Shown here one piece after another: positions 44,406-55,789 of a stretch of 64,000 nucleotides of DNA. Position 1 is the stretch's first letter, and every line of letters starts with the position of its first letter. The position numbers and the translations under genes are program-made. This DNA comes from Nereocystis luetkeana (Eukaryota > Sar > Phaeophyceae > Laminariales > Laminariaceae). Under the pieces are notes generated by a model. That model made no database searches, was not told the origin of the DNA, and saw only the letters and a program-made list of their open reading frames with translations. The stretch covers positions 1,579,501 to 1,643,500 of the forward strand of contig JARUPZ010000006.1 in NCBI GenBank assembly GCA_031213475.1, read 5' to 3'.

Positions 44406-44790
44406 TATGCTTCTCTTTGATACCAGGTACCTTTCTTCATCGTCGCCCACCACGTGGGTCATCCTGGGGGACCGCTCTCTTTGTTGGAAACGAAATACCA
44501 GGGTAGACAATGTTCGATGATACTATTAATACTTAGATTACATCGATATTTAGACTATTATTATTATTATTGTTATTTTTATTATTATTATTACTATTTC
44601 TCTTGCCATCCGACAATGTGCAGCATGATCTTCAACATGGATCACTCGTAACTTTCCCGAAAGAAGAAAACCTCGGAAACGAAAGGAAACCCATGCACCA
44701 AGTCTACCTCCCTTCTGTACCAACTTTCGGCTTGTCTACTCTATTTGCTGCCTTTGCTCCTTCCTTCTCATTACGTTATATTCTTAAATC

Positions 44791-47646
44791 CTAAGCTGCA
44801 TCCAAGCTCCATACCCACGCCATCGGTGTGGGTCTGTCGTCCCTCCCCCCCCTGTTCCTTCTTCCTTCTTGGCGGTCCCTAAGCTGAAGCTTGAATCTCG
44901 ACACCCTTCTCGAAATGGCAACCTGAGAGGTCACCGAGACGATTTGGAGCAGGCGTTCCTTCACTACCCCCTTCCTTGCCATCGACCCACCATCCCTCCC
45001 CCCCACGACGCTAGCTGCCAGCTGGTCGATGAAGTTGCTGCCCTCTACCCCGAGGCGCCCAAAGCTTTCCACCGCTAAGGTGGCTAGTTTGTGGCTCCGC
45101 TCGTCGAAGGACACATGTCCCGGACGCGCGTAGTGTTGGCGCTTGCGCGCCTCGGGGGTAGAGGCAGCTGATCCATCATGATCAGCGCTGCCTCCTCGCA
45201 GGTGGACCTGCGCTTGCGGGTCTGCATGGGTGACGTCCAGCAGGATGGGCTTTTCCCCGTATTCCCTGTTAGGAGCGTCCCGAAGACCTCCTCTCCTGAC
45301 AACGATGTCCATCCGCAGGTTCCGGTCTGCAGTGAACGGCTCGCCGCTCTCCACTTGGTGAGGGATTCCCAGCCGCTTCAGCGTGCGGGAGATCGCGTGA
45401 ACCAACGGTTGATGTTGGTTTACCTGTGCCCCTGCTCTGGGACAGATGCGTGCGTGGCGTGTGTCTATGTCAACTGCCTCGCAGCAGGGGCACCTCACCG
45501 CCACGTGCTCCTCGATGCCTATGAAGCGCCTTCCCATGCCCACGAACTCCTCCGCTGGTATGACACGGAGCGAGTCTGTTGGCCTCGCCCGAAGGCAAGC
45601 AGTGGCTCCTGCTCCTTGTAGGCTCCTATAGCGAGCTTTGGCGAAGGCCTTGGTCTCGCTCCCCCCCAGCGGGTCGCCTGGTCCAGGTGGGCGTGCAATC
45701 TCCGGTAGCCCCTCCAGCGAAGCTGTGTGTGCAGCGTGTCGACCCTGATTCAACAGCTTGCCCAACCTCTGTTGAGCCTTCCGGGAGTTGGTGGTTACGG
45801 TATCATGCGCCGCCAGCATGTCGGCTTCAGGGGGGCCCGGGACCAGGTCCCCCTCTGCACCCATGCTCCATTCCAGCCAGGATTCGGGGACGATGCCCTC
45901 CATCGCTTCTTTAGTCACGCCCCACGTGTCCTTGATCTCTCGCAGGCTGCCCCCGAGCTCAGCAATGATGCTCGAATTAGGGAGACCTCTCTTTACCCTG
46001 TCTCCTAGCGGGCCCGTGAGGTCTGCCAGAACCTCCGGTAGGATGCCCACCCTACTCCAAATGGAGGCAGGCATTCGCCTCGCTTCCGTCGACGGCAGCC
46101 CTAACCCTCCTGCTCCCGTAGAAAGGCGTGCTTGGGCTTGTTGGTAGGGTTTTAGAGTCAGTTGGCTGGCCGGGCACCCCTCCTGGAAAAACGACTGTGC
46201 GTCCGCCGCTCCCGGTAGCTTTAGGATATTTTCGTAGGCCCACTGAGCCCCGTTGTCGGCCCTTCGGCATGCTTCGAGTGACAGCCCCGGGTCCAAAGCC
46301 CTTTCGAGGTAGCCCGTCCGCTGCCCGAGGGATTCGACGGTGATGAGGGCCGCCGCTTGCTTGTCTGGCATGTTAGCGAGGCAGCGTGCAAGACGGTCCG
46401 CGCCTCCGTCCCTCACTACCTCCATTGCTCGCCCCAGCACGTATTTATCCGAGCCGATCGGGACACCCACCACCGTCACCTCTACTTCGTCTGCGATGCG
46501 GACGTCAACGCTCTCCAGGGGCGATATCTCCTCCGCCGTCCGGACGTGTCCTTTGGGTGGTAGTGCTACGGTCTTGGCGGGGTTGACCACAATGCCGATG
46601 TCGTCTAGCTCTCGCCGGAGGAAGGCGAAAGCTCTAATCGTGTTGGCCGTGACCCCCATAAGGCCGAGAGATACATCGTCCATGTAGGCGAAGGCTTCCA
46701 CTCCTTCTCCTTCGAACTCCTGTCGGAAACGCTTCAGCCCTGGTCGCAACGCCAGACAGAACATTGCCGGCCCCATGGGGTCCCCTTGCTGGACACCGCT
46801 GGAGCAGGCGATCGTCCTGGTCTCCCCTGAGTCCATCCGGAAATACACGTCGGCGGGTCTTGTGCCGTAGCACTTCGCCACGAACGGCGTGAGCGCTGGA
46901 ACGCAGTTGGCCGCCTCTTCAAGCACCGCCGTCCGTTTAACCGTGTTGAAGGCGTTGGAGCAGTCCGTCAGGACGACCCAGTTTCCCGTCTCGTGTAACG
47001 TCCTAGCCCTCAGTCCCACATGCTCCACTCCTCCGGGTACGGCGACCCCAATCTGCCTCACCTCTCGGTTGACCTCCTCCAACCGCGGCCGCCACTGTCG
47101 CATAGCCCCCGCGGTGATGAGCCGCCTCCATGTCAGGCCCACGCAAACCGGCCGGCACTTTTCCCCCAAGGCAGTGAGGCTCGACTGCAAGAAGAGCTGC
47201 CAGAATTCTGGCGGGAACGCGTCCGGCTCGTCGACGATTCTCCGCCAGAAGGCTTTCATGCCCTTTCCGAACTCTTCCCGCCCGATGTCGGTGTGGATGA
47301 TGGATTGCAGGTGCGCAAAGCGTTGACCGTCGTTTCCGGGGCCTGAAAGGGCACTGCGGGAGCTGATGACGTCGACGAGCACCTCGGAGGCGTACTCATC
47401 GTCAGGGCGCCACGGAGGGGCGTTTCCGTCTTCCACCTCGGTGGCGGTCGTCAACACCGCAGCCGCCGCCGCCGCGGACACTGCGGCGCGATCTTCGGAG
47501 GGGAATTTGGCCACCAGTGTGCTCCACGTCGTTTCGTTTCCAGCTGATCGTGGCTCTGCTAGCAGGTTGCGAGCTGCCACTTTGACCCTTCCCGCGTGGC
47601 GACACGCCGACGACGCCCGTTCAAGCTTCGTCTCCTCCGAATCTTC
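44791..47646 (-). CDS. LINE reverse transcriptase with CCHC knuckle and restriction-like endonuclease
   Basis: Residues are counted from the Met at 47580. The true upstream part belongs to the preceding frame, since EDSEETKLERAS directly follows a TAA. RT: LTDCSNAFN with the first catalytic Asp at ~206, GVQQGDPMGPAMF at ~262-274, FAYMDDVSL with the catalytic DD at 301-302. A long thumb/linker follows (~400-690). The CCHC knuckle is C697-x2-C700-x8-H709-x3-C713. Nuclease: RMDIV Asp at ~758, LLDVT Asp at ~782 and EARKRQHY Lys at ~813, the PD-(D/E)XK pattern. All catalytic positions are intact. It would make cDNA at a nicked target. Confidence 0.88.
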   Translation of the reverse strand, partial: EDSEETKLERASSACRHAGRVKVAARNLLAEPRSAGNETTWSTLVAKFPSEDRAAVSAAAAAAVLTTATEVEDGNAPPWRPDDEYASEVLVDVISSRSALSGPGNDGQRFAHLQSIIHTDIGREEFGKGMKAFWRRIVDEPDAFPPEFWQLFLQSSLTALGEKCRPVCVGLTWRRLITAGAMRQWRPRLEEVNREVRQIGVAVPGGVEHVGLRARTLHETGNWVVLTDCSNAFNTVKRTAVLEEAANCVPALTPFVAKCYGTRPADVYFRMDSGETRTIACSSGVQQGDPMGPAMFCLALRPGLKRFRQEFEGEGVEAFAYMDDVSLGLMGVTANTIRAFAFLRRELDDIGIVVNPAKTVALPPKGHVRTAEEISPLESVDVRIADEVEVTVVGVPIGSDKYVLGRAMEVVRDGGADRLARCLANMPDKQAAALITVESLGQRTGYLERALDPGLSLEACRRADNGAQWAYENILKLPGAADAQSFFQEGCPASQLTLKPYQQAQARLSTGAGGLGLPSTEARRMPASIWSRVGILPEVLADLTGPLGDRVKRGLPNSSIIAELGGSLREIKDTWGVTKEAMEGIVPESWLEWSMGAEGDLVPGPPEADMLAAHDTVTTNSRKAQQRLGKLLNQGRHAAHTASLEGLPEIARPPGPGDPLGGSETKAFAKARYRSLQGAGATACLRARPTDSLRVIPAEEFVGMGRRFIGIEEHVAVRCPCCEAVDIDTRHARICPRAGAQVNQHQPLVHAISRTLKRLGIPHQVESGEPFTADRNLRMDIVVRRGGLRDAPNREYGEKPILLDVTHADPQAQVHLRGGSADHDGSAASTPEARKRQHYARPGHVSFDERSHKLATLAVESFGRLGVEGSNFIDQLAASVVGGRDGGSMARKGVVKERLLQIVSVTSQVAISRRVSRFKLQLRDRQEGRRNRGGRDDRPTPMAWVWSLDAA

Positions 47647-48424
47647 TTAGGCGGCATCCCGTCGCCTCAGGTCCCCTCCCCTGGTGAATGCTATCAGCCA
47701 TGGGAGCAGGAGTACTATATCCCCGCTCTCCACCAACGCAAAACCTCTGTCGCCTCTTGATTCGGCCGTCCGGTGAGTGGAGCAGGGCTGGCATGAGGTA
47801 CCATAGCTTGATCGCCCGTAGGAGCGAGTTCGGCGTCGCCGACTCTCGGTTCGGCCTGTGCTCACCCATAGCGTGGTTGAGGATGCCGAGCACGTGAATG
47901 CTAATACGCGCGTGTGCGCCAGCCAACTGCGGTTGCACTGTTATCCCAGTTGCGAAACGTTGGCCCAGGTCATCCAAGGAAACGGCATCAAGTGGTGGCC
48001 CTATACCCAAGCTGTTCTGGTCCCACCCGTACCAAAGCCCCCGGCTGCGAAGGTCCTCGTCACCTATGGTCCCCCCTCCCATCCTCGCGGCCCGATTACG
48101 AAGCCCCGGGCCCACTTGGACCGCTGCCTGCAGTGCTTCCCGTCTTGGATGTTGTGCTCCGCAGTTGGCTGCTGGGCAGCGGAGAGGTGCCGGTGCTGCG
48201 CCTCTCGCAAGGGCCTCCACCACACAACGGGCGTGAAGCACGTGGCGCCCTTGTCCACATGGAAAGCGTACCGCCCGGTGCCCTAGTTGTAGCGTTACAC
48301 CGCAGACCCCGCACGCCACTTCCCCTGCGATGTCGCCAAGGAAGGCCCTGGGGCGCGTCCCGTTCCCGGGTCTCCTCCTCGACGCCCTGGGAGATCCTCC
48401 GGTTGGACCCTCGTCGTTTGGCAT
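47621..48424 (-). CDS. LINE N-terminal part with RING-like zinc finger
   Basis: The frame starts MPNDEGPTGG. Cysteines and histidines C38, C41, C56, H61, H64, C67, C83 and C88 give the C-x2-C-x14-C-x4-H-x2-H-x2-C-x15-C-x4-C spacing of a RING-H2-like cross-brace. Then comes the block ESATPNSLLRAIKLWYLMPA followed by LLHSPDGRIKRRQRF. The natural continuation ALVESGDIVLLLPWLIAFTR lies one frame over and joins the RT frame after a TAA, so one frameshift and one stop interrupt an otherwise continuous polyprotein. A RING domain could give E3-ligase-like or nucleic-acid-binding activity. That is inference. Confidence 0.75.
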   Translation of the reverse strand: MPNDEGPTGGSPRASRRRPGNGTRPRAFLGDIAGEVACGVCGVTLQLGHRAVRFPCGQGRHVLHARCVVEALARGAAPAPLRCPAANCGAQHPRREALQAAVQVGPGLRNRAARMGGGTIGDEDLRSRGLWYGWDQNSLGIGPPLDAVSLDDLGQRFATGITVQPQLAGAHARISIHVLGILNHAMGEHRPNRESATPNSLLRAIKLWYLMPALLHSPDGRIKRRQRFCVGGERGYSTPAPMADSIHQGRGPEATGCRLRRFGGDEA

Positions 48425-48570
48425 CCCGGACCCCCTGTCGTCCTTTGCGGCTCCTCTCCCTCCACTTCTTTAGCCCGTTTCTCTCCCTTCTCTCCCCCCT
48501 CTTCCCCCCCCATTCCGCGGCCCTCCCGTTTCCGGTTCTCCTCTACCCTCACTATCTCTCTCCTCTCTGG

Positions 48571-49899
48571 TAGGTTCGCTCTTTTTATTATTATTTCTAA
48601 TTATAATTTACCTGCAGGTTTACAGTTTACAGGCAGTAGTTACGATGGTTAAGTGTTACCAAGTAGGTACTACTGCTTGTACCAGGTTATGGTGTTCAGT
48701 ACCGGTATTTAGTATCTACAGCAGTAGACCGGTAACTTGTACCTTGTATTTAGTATCCACAGCAGTAGACCGGTAACTTGTATTTCATCTCGTTTAATAC
48801 GTGTGCGTGTGACCATTTGAGTGAGTGTGCGTGTAGAGTGTAGAGCCGCAAACCGTAAAAAAAACGAAGTTGCAGACCTGCCAGCAACAAGGGGAAGGCT
48901 TGTGAGGAGACTCATCTGGAACAGATTGAGAAACAATCCGTGTTTTGTTGTGAACGGGCGAATTGCGAATTTAGAGGTTGAAACATTCTATGATTGATGA
49001 GCGAAGAACAACACATAATATATTGTACTTCATGTATATCCCTGAGGAGGTCAGGGCCTAACGGAAACGAAACTAAGCGGACGTAAAAAAACCTACAACG
49101 TAATTGATGTGAGTCCAAGATTTAAATACCTGGTAAACAAAGAAGAGAGCTCGCACACGAGATCATTCTCACACAGTGCGACAAGCACAGCAATCTCAAA
49201 CGGGAAGCGCGCGACCTCAGCTGACTAGTGAACTACGTGACCAAGAGCGAAACCTTCCTGGAAAATTGAAGATCAATCTACCAGAGTTTCCGTAGTTTCT
49301 AATTTCTGGGCCGTCCGTCTTCGCTGCGACTTCTGCTCTGGTGAGGGTGTCCTTACATGGTGTTAGTTGTCATGGATTACGCATGGCAGTTCCGGGGGGT
49401 CGGGACCACAATTCACCGCATCCATATCGGCAAGAGTGTCCCTTCATGGTGTTAGGGTCACTCTTATCGGAGAGCTTTTTCCCAATTTTTCGACATGTTT
49501 TTCGCGCAACTTTTCAATCTTCCATATTTTCTGTCATGGATTATGTATGCATGGCAATTCTTCTAGCCTTTCACCGCCGTCCTGTATATAGGCAACAGAA
49601 GCTCACCCCGTGGGATCGCGCACCGTGTATGACACAACGGAAACCAAGTCACGCGACGCAACTAACCCAGGTTATGTACTTGATAATGTGGAAGCAAGCT
49701 TTAATTTGACCCTGCGAACTAAATCAGGTTGGTATTGTACGACACCGGGAAGATACTGACTGTATGAGGGGCCTTCGACGTGTCGGACTACATGCCACAC
49801 AGCGACCCCGCGGGGACCCGTCGAAAGACTTGAACGTGCTAGAGCAGATGAAAATCCTCGTCGACGTGATTATCAAAGTGATCTAAAAGGGCGCCGGAG
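48571..49899. other. No gene recognised; small tandem repeat
   Basis: A 51-bp duplication (about 48707-48783) contains CAGCAGTAGACCGGTAACTT twice. Frames at 49341-49709 lack a known domain. Confidence 0.45.
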
Positions 49900-52800
49900 C
49901 GGTAGAGAGCATGGCGCGCGTGGAGGTCCGACGCGAAGGCTTCAAAAAAGGCGTTGGAGCTGTGAAGAAACATGGGCAACAATGCACCAAGGCGATTCGG
50001 ATTCCGTCGAACAGGAAGCGCATTGAGAAACTCATCAACAAGTATGTATTGGCGTGGACATCCGCTGTTGGATGCCTCCGTGTCGGCGGGGCAGCTTCCC
50101 CCTGTACCGGTTCCGAGTTGGGAGGCGCTTCTTTGCTATATCACCGCTAAAGGGCTCAATAATGTAGAGGCTCAGAGTGCCGGGGCTCAAGGTCGATCTC
50201 CCGCACCATCGGCCAAGCGGACAAAGATGCGGGCCGAGTTGCCGTGTCTCGGGGGGGCGTCCCCGCGGGGGCACCACTGCGGCAGCAAGCAAGAAATGGC
50301 GCGAGAGTAGCGGCGCTGGAAGCAGTTCCGGGCGCAAAACCAAGGTGGACCGCGCCAAGATGGGGCGGGGAGGAGGTTTTCAGCCCCGAGCGCGAGGACA
50401 CGGGCCGGCGGATCTCAGCAGGCCCAAGACAGGGGGGTGAAGAAGCCGGAGAAAGATAACGACGAATAGCGTTGCGGGCCCCGTCTGCCGGCGGGGCCAA
50501 CTCCGGGTCACCAACACGTGGTGGACTCAGCTCGCGATCCACAACTTGCTCGGCCGGGGTCGGCATCGGGATGTGTGTCAGGGGGGGACAAGTGTCTAGC
50601 CGTATGGCAGAAACTTTCCACGACACGGGCGGGGAGCGGGAAGGTCTAAAGTATTCTCGGTAACATGGCCCAGGCGGGAATTAAGTTTCTGTGAAGTAGA
50701 GGGGGACGGTTTGAATGTATGACACAGAGTGAATATCGCTCGCCCTTGTCGTGGATAACCGCCGAAAGCAAACAAACTTGATTTGGTACGGAAAACGGAT
50801 TTCCACAGGAAAACCAGATAGCACAGATTGCAGTACGCAGGGTACCGGTTTGCGTTGAAGGAGGAAAGGGAGCAACGGCGGTGCTACGATACAACAATCA
50901 AGCAACACGCGGGTGACCCCCCCCGATGCTGTCTTCTCGTAAGATTTCGTCGTGGAACACGCGGTTGGTCGTTTTCGGGTTGGGAGATAGACACGGTAGC
51001 AATGCCCACCGGCGGAAAAACTCACACAGCTCCGCAACCTTCTCGCACGTGGCCGGCAGAGCGCATCGTCGCAATCGAGCCCGAAGGTCGGACGCTTATT
51101 GGGAAACTGCTGCACGTGTGAGGAGTAGTGCGGCCGGGGAGGTATTTCGTGGGTCGAATGCTGCTAGCCGTGGGATTGAACCGATCGAACCCGGGACAAG
51201 TAAAATACGGAGCATCGGGAAGCACGCGAACGAGGCGTATTGCCCTTGCTCCGGAGTGCGGATGTCGCGTTTTGGGCGTTGATTGTAGACCGCGCGCAAC
51301 AGGAGGGAAGGCTCGGTGCTTCCTTACACAGTTTTTATCTTCAGCTGCACTTACACACACTGGTATCCGACGCCTTCGGCACCGCCATGGACGGGTACTG
51401 TTTGGAGTCAGGCCGGTGGTGGCAGATGGATTTGGCAGGCGAGGTGCAAGAACGTCTGAGAGTGCACAAGCAGGATCAGGAAGACTTGTCCATCAACGGG
51501 TTGGAACCGTTGGGTATGGTATAATCACGGCGTGGGCATTTGTCGGGCCCGCCGGGACGCGACCGCCGTATGGGGGGGAAAGTCTGTTACCAAACGGGGA
51601 CAGCATGTCGGCAATTTACTGAGTGAATCTGTACGCGGGGCACGGAGCCTCGATCGGGGGCGTCGATGCGCATGTTGGGTTGTCTAGAAATGGATTCAGC
51701 TTGGTCGTTTCGCACCAAGCATGTCGCTGGAATAGCCACCACGTTAGCTGATGGTATATCGCGATGGCAGCGCACGTCCGTCAGGCGTTTTTCCTCCGCG
51801 AATTCCGACCCGATATTAACTGGCAGGAACAGAGGCTGGGATTCGCCGGGGACGCGTTTTGTTCCGGGGGATTGGCCTCAAATACCTCCGAAACGCAGTT
51901 GCGGTATCGTCGGAACAGACTTACGCGTCAGGTTTCGCATCTTGGTCCAGGTTTCGCAGGCTGATGGGGCGGGACCAATACCTGAGGGCAGACGCGACTG
52001 CCGAAGACAACGAGTTGGCAATCGTTGACTTTGCCGCCTGATGTAGCGCGTCACAGGGTAACCAAGCGGGAACAATCGCGAGTAACATATACCCGCAGTG
52101 CAATATTTTTTCACCGCTTAGAGTACAGGTTGGAACTCCCCACGCAGTCACCGACAGTCGAAAACGCATTGAAAGGAATAGCTCGGGCGCACGCCGACGC
52201 GGGTACCGCCCGTCGGGTGCGACACCCGGTGTCATGGGACATGATGTTCAAGGGGGGGGACCGCATATCCTCGGGGGGGGGGCGGGGGTTGGGTGTTATG
52301 GCTTCGTTTGGCTATGAGTATTTTTTTTTATAGCCCGTTCCGACAAAATGTAGGCCAAGGACGGGGGCGGGGTGCACCCGACCCACTGTCTAACACCGGC
52401 CGACATTGCGTTTCTATAGCGGTGCTAGCCAGCTGTCGTATTTACACTGGCGACAGGCCGACGGGGTAGAAGTCCGATTTCGTGGGCACAAAGGGGGCCA
52501 AGCATGGGAGGGCAGTGTAGTAATGAGAACACGGGGCATAAGTGCAGGGCACGCGGTCGGGGCTGCAGTCGGACGGGGCTACCGTCGCTCTATGGTGGAA
52601 CTGATGTCGTCTCACTCCATGCTGCCGCCCGAACACGCACCTCTTTCCTCGTACCGTAGCAAGGGTAAAGTCGTAACGTGGTGATACGGCCAAGCAACCC
52701 AACCGCTCTAAGAGATCGTCACGGAGTCATGGGAGAACCTGGACGAGTTCACATTACATTCGCTCCGTATCGGGGGGGGGACTCGACGCTCGCAGCGGGA

Positions 52801-53130
52801 GGGACCGTGTCGGAGCGGGGAATTCAGAGGGAAGGAAGATGAAATCGGGGGCGTATAAGATATAGATGTATAACAATAAAGAGGACATCAGTCGGGTGTC
52901 GCGGAAACTGGCGGACACTGGAGGGGGGTCTCAGACACAACCCGGCCAGGATACGGTCTGGGGAAAACTGTAAAGTGTCGGAAGGACCTCGGATTTGAGG
53001 GAGTTGGAATGGTCGAAGACCATTTGGGGTACTCGGTCATCCGAGACCGCACAGTAGGCCCCAGTCGAGGGGGCCCAAGGGAGGGAGTAATACGACTATT
53101 ACATGGGAGGCGTTCTACGATAGAGGTTCG
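49900..53130 (+). mobile_element. DIRS-like (tyrosine recombinase) retroelement fossil, broken
   Basis: Parts seen in order on the plus strand: an unassigned leading part (49.9-51.1 kb), an RNase H-like block (51.3-51.8 kb, with the recognisable ADGISRW end) and a tyrosine-recombinase-like block (51.9-52.7 kb, beginning with an SSEQTYASGF core-binding-like segment). This order is typical of DIRS-type elements. A reverse transcriptase core was not recognised. It is broken, with at least five interruptions, and looks old. End repeats were not identified, so both borders are approximate. Confidence 0.55.
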
Positions 53131-53954
53131 CCCCAATTTTTCTGAGGCTCCTCACTTAAGGAGCTCCATACCTCACCCGAAAACTGACTTCAGCAAAAAT
53201 CAAATTGCATCGCGGCGAATAATTTCTTGGCCCGAGTCTACAAAACGTTTTTTTCGAAATCAAGATTGGGGTCAAGGCACCCCTTTTTTCAGAAAAAAAA
53301 TAGCGGAAATGTGCTACCTCTATCGTAGAACGGGTTATGGAGTAATAGGGGATATTCCACGGAGTAATAGGGCTGTTACACGGAGTAACAGGGTGTAACA
53401 GGGTGTCGGTATGAACATGGAAAACCGTCAGAGACGTCGGTTGCATGCCGAACAATGGAAAAATCCCTCCCACGTCTCAGAGAAAAACAATAACAACGAC
53501 CCAATTCGAAAGATAAAACAACGAAACACGTTTTTCCCAGTGGAAACCCGCACAATTATTTGAAAATCCCAAAATCACCAAATCAGAGCACACACAGAGT
53601 AGTCCGCAGCGAACGAACACAAACGCACGCAAAAATAGCTCGCACAGCGGGTGGCCTGAGAGGGCGGCATTACGGGCGGGTGCGGCTGGCTGGTGCTATT
53701 GATATTATAGTGACGTTATTCCCTGGTTGTTTATTGTGCATTAACAAACGTACTCTCGCACGCAGCCCTTACACTAGAGCCGCCGCACAGAGCACCAAAC
53801 AGCAGCACGAGCAGGGGATGAAGGAGCGGCGCGAGAGCTCCCTCGCTGTTGTAGCTGCTGCGGCACAGCCGGCTAGTTGTCCGTTTATAGTACCCCTGCT
53901 ATACAGCTATATTAGGTACCTACCTATCGCGAGAAAAGCAACAAGACATAATTC
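53131..53954. other. No gene seen; short GGAGTAACAGGG minisatellite
   Basis: Units of the GGAGTAA(T/C)AGGG type occur four to five times at 53337-53407, with a matching TGTTACACGGAGTAACAGGG. No coding region was recognised. Confidence 0.5.
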
Positions 53955-53959
53955 AGGAT

Positions 53960-54085
53960 TCTACATGTCATGGCAACCCCCACGGCACCCCAATATCCAC
54001 GGCACCTAGGGTTAGGGTTAGGGTTAGGACCCCATGGTATGCCCCGGAAGGGTTTGCCGTAGGTGGTGCCACGGCAATGTGACGG
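53960..54085. repeat. CATGG/CACGGCACC element with TTAGGG core, copy 1
   Basis: TGTCATGGCAACCCCCACGG and CACCCCAATATCCACGGCACC precede (TTAGGG)x3 at about 54008-54027. CCCCATGGTATGCC and GTGGTGCCACGGCA follow. It aligns with 54867-54980. Confidence 0.75.
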
Positions 54086-54276
54086 CATATGTCGCGAAAA
54101 GGGACAATATAATGTACATCGCTCACACAATATTGTAATTACAGGAAATGACACACTAATCCTATTAATACTCGTACAGTACAACGGTATTTTATACCAG
54201 GTAGGTTGAAAACACTTCGTACCTGGTATGTTTCTTTTTGGGGTGCTCGTAGCACGTACCAGGTACAGCAGTATAT

Positions 54277-54362
54277 CATCTGGACGACAATAATATAATA
54301 CAATTCCGTTTGGACTCTACGATCAAAATTAAACGGAATTATATCTTTCCGGCCAGCGTGGT
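54277..54362. mobile_element. Hairpin MITE, CCACTC(T/C)GG family, copy 2
   Basis: CGTTTGGACTCTACGATCAA, then AATTAAACGGAATTATAT and CCGGCCAGCGTGG, parallel to 9925-9985. The inverted arms AATTCCGTTT and AAACGGAATT are clear. Confidence 0.6.
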
Positions 54363-54435
54363 ACTGCTGCACCAACAAACGTGGTGCATGCTGCTGTGTA
54401 CGAATAGAGCAGTCCGTTTACAGCAGTACTGTTAT

Positions 54436-55192
54436 ACCGTTTTGGACCGGTGCAGGAGTTACGACGACTTGCGTTTTTGTATCAGCAGGGGCCGCGTCAT
54501 TTACGACCCCTCCCCAATTATGGATTACCACTCCTTTTCCGCGGTCCTACATGTTGCCCGAATTCATCGCTCTCGACCTGGGGCACAAAACAATCAGCTT
54601 ACCATCTATCTACCTGGGAGACCTTCTCCCTAGCGTCAGAAGCACGCTCTACCCCCCTGGGACACCAGGGTTCTGCACTATTTGAATGTTGCGTGGCATG
54701 GTCATGGTAACACCCATGGCATACCATGGCATCCCCACGGCATCCCATGGTGTGGCATAGGATTTCATGGCACGCCGTGGGGGGTGCCGTGGCATGCGAC
54801 GGGTGGTACCATGGCAACCCCCGCGGCAACCGCCACGACACTCCATGGTAACCCCACGGAATGTCATGGCAACCCCCACGGCACCCCAGTGTTCACGGCA
54901 CCTAGGTTGGGGTTACGGTTAGGGTTAGGGTTAGGGTTAGGGTTGGGGTTAGGGTTCCATGGTATGCCGTGGAGGTCCGTGCTCGCAAGCGCACGTCTCG
55001 ACTCGGTTGGATCGTGGCCAGACTTGAGGTTGGTCTTGTTGTTCTCTATTATTCGCCTATTGAAGGCATGCGTTGTAACCCTGATTTATCTGATGAGGAC
55101 TGTAAACTGTGATCCTCCGAATGGCACATGCACGAGCTGCTTGCCTCATCCTGACCCTCAACCTCATGACCTGCATGCTCCCGATCCATAAC
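54436..55192. repeat. Dispersed repeat R, copy A, interrupted
   Basis: 54436-54665 and 54980-55192 align to 57108-57573 (ACGACTTGCGTTTTTGTATC, GTCAGAAGCACGCTCTACCC, GACTCGGTTGGATCGTGGCC, CCTGACCCTCAACCTCATGA). In copy B the text passes from CTGGGACACG to TGCGAGCGCACG without a gap, so the CATGG/TTAGGG block (54666-54979) is an insertion. The family is unknown. Confidence 0.8.
54666..54979. repeat. CATGG/CACGGCACC element with TTAGGG core, copy 2
   Basis: About ten CCATGG-like or CATGGCA motifs form short inverted pairs over 54690-54880. Then come CACGGCACCTAGG and (TTAGGG)n with single-base variants at 54916-54957, and finally TTCCATGGTATGCCGTGG. It shares both borders of the telomere-like tract with copy 1. 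Confidence 0.8.
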
Positions 55193-55789
55193 ATGGTGTC
55201 CAATCCGAGAATCGAAGTCGGGTTTCCGCAGGCAGTTTGCTGCCGTCCCGTGTCCGCTGTGCGTTCGTGTCTATCGTGGTTGTTTTGTTCCTTATCGCAA
55301 TGTCGTTTTCTCTTAATTTTTGGGCGGGTGAAGGACACATCAAGGAGAATATTTGCCCTGACATGTGTCTTATAGCCTGGACCTGACTGTTAGGCTCTCC
55401 AGTTCTCTTTGTTCGTCCCCTTCGCTTATTTTTTCGTTTCCATTCTCGTTGACGGGGGGAGGGCGACGCTTTTGTCGGAAGCCTGCAACGGCGTGAAATC
55501 ACCGAGATCAACCAAGTGGCTCAGATATCACCAACCCGGTATCCCTCACGCGAAGGCACCGGAACGACTCCCATCTGAGTCAGCCTTGCACCTGTTTCCG
55601 CTAGATACCGCTCTATGAAAAGACTTTTATGGCGACCTCAGACCGCAGAATCAGGTGTATGATTACAGAGACCGCTACTGGCGAATACGCTACAGCCGCC
55701 AGAACCGGCAGGAGCTGACCCGCCGCGAGATGGAGCAGTTGAAGAGCTGAAGCGATTATCGAGCACCAAGCCCAGTGAACCGCTTCCTC
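55193..55789. other. No gene recognised
   Basis: The end (55600-55750) contains CAGGAGCTGACCCGCCGC and GTTGAAGAGCTGAAGCGA, which partly recur at 56145-56200 and 56535. A repeated unit therefore brackets the following minisatellite. Confidence 0.45.

Larger units (their letters stand above)
44556..48570 (-). mobile_element. Nearly full-length RLE-type LINE
   Basis: Single-strand order: purine-rich 5' leader (48570-48425), RING-like N-terminal frame (48424-47621), RT/endonuclease frame (47646-44791), a ~230-bp 3' UTR and a (TAA)n-type tail (44600-44556). R2-like and Utopia-like LINEs carry reverse transcriptase followed by a CCHC knuckle and a PD-(D/E)XK nuclease, and this element has that C-terminal order. 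Two defects separate the frames: a frame change within the conserved block after KRRQRF near 47740, and one TAA at 47647-47649 in the RT frame. Truncated 3' copies lie at 7499 and 36846, so the family has been active. Confidence 0.88.

Noticed and set aside
46340-47650. Plus-strand frames opposite the RLE LINE
   Set aside because: Antisense of a strongly conserved RT/nuclease frame. No independent start or domain.
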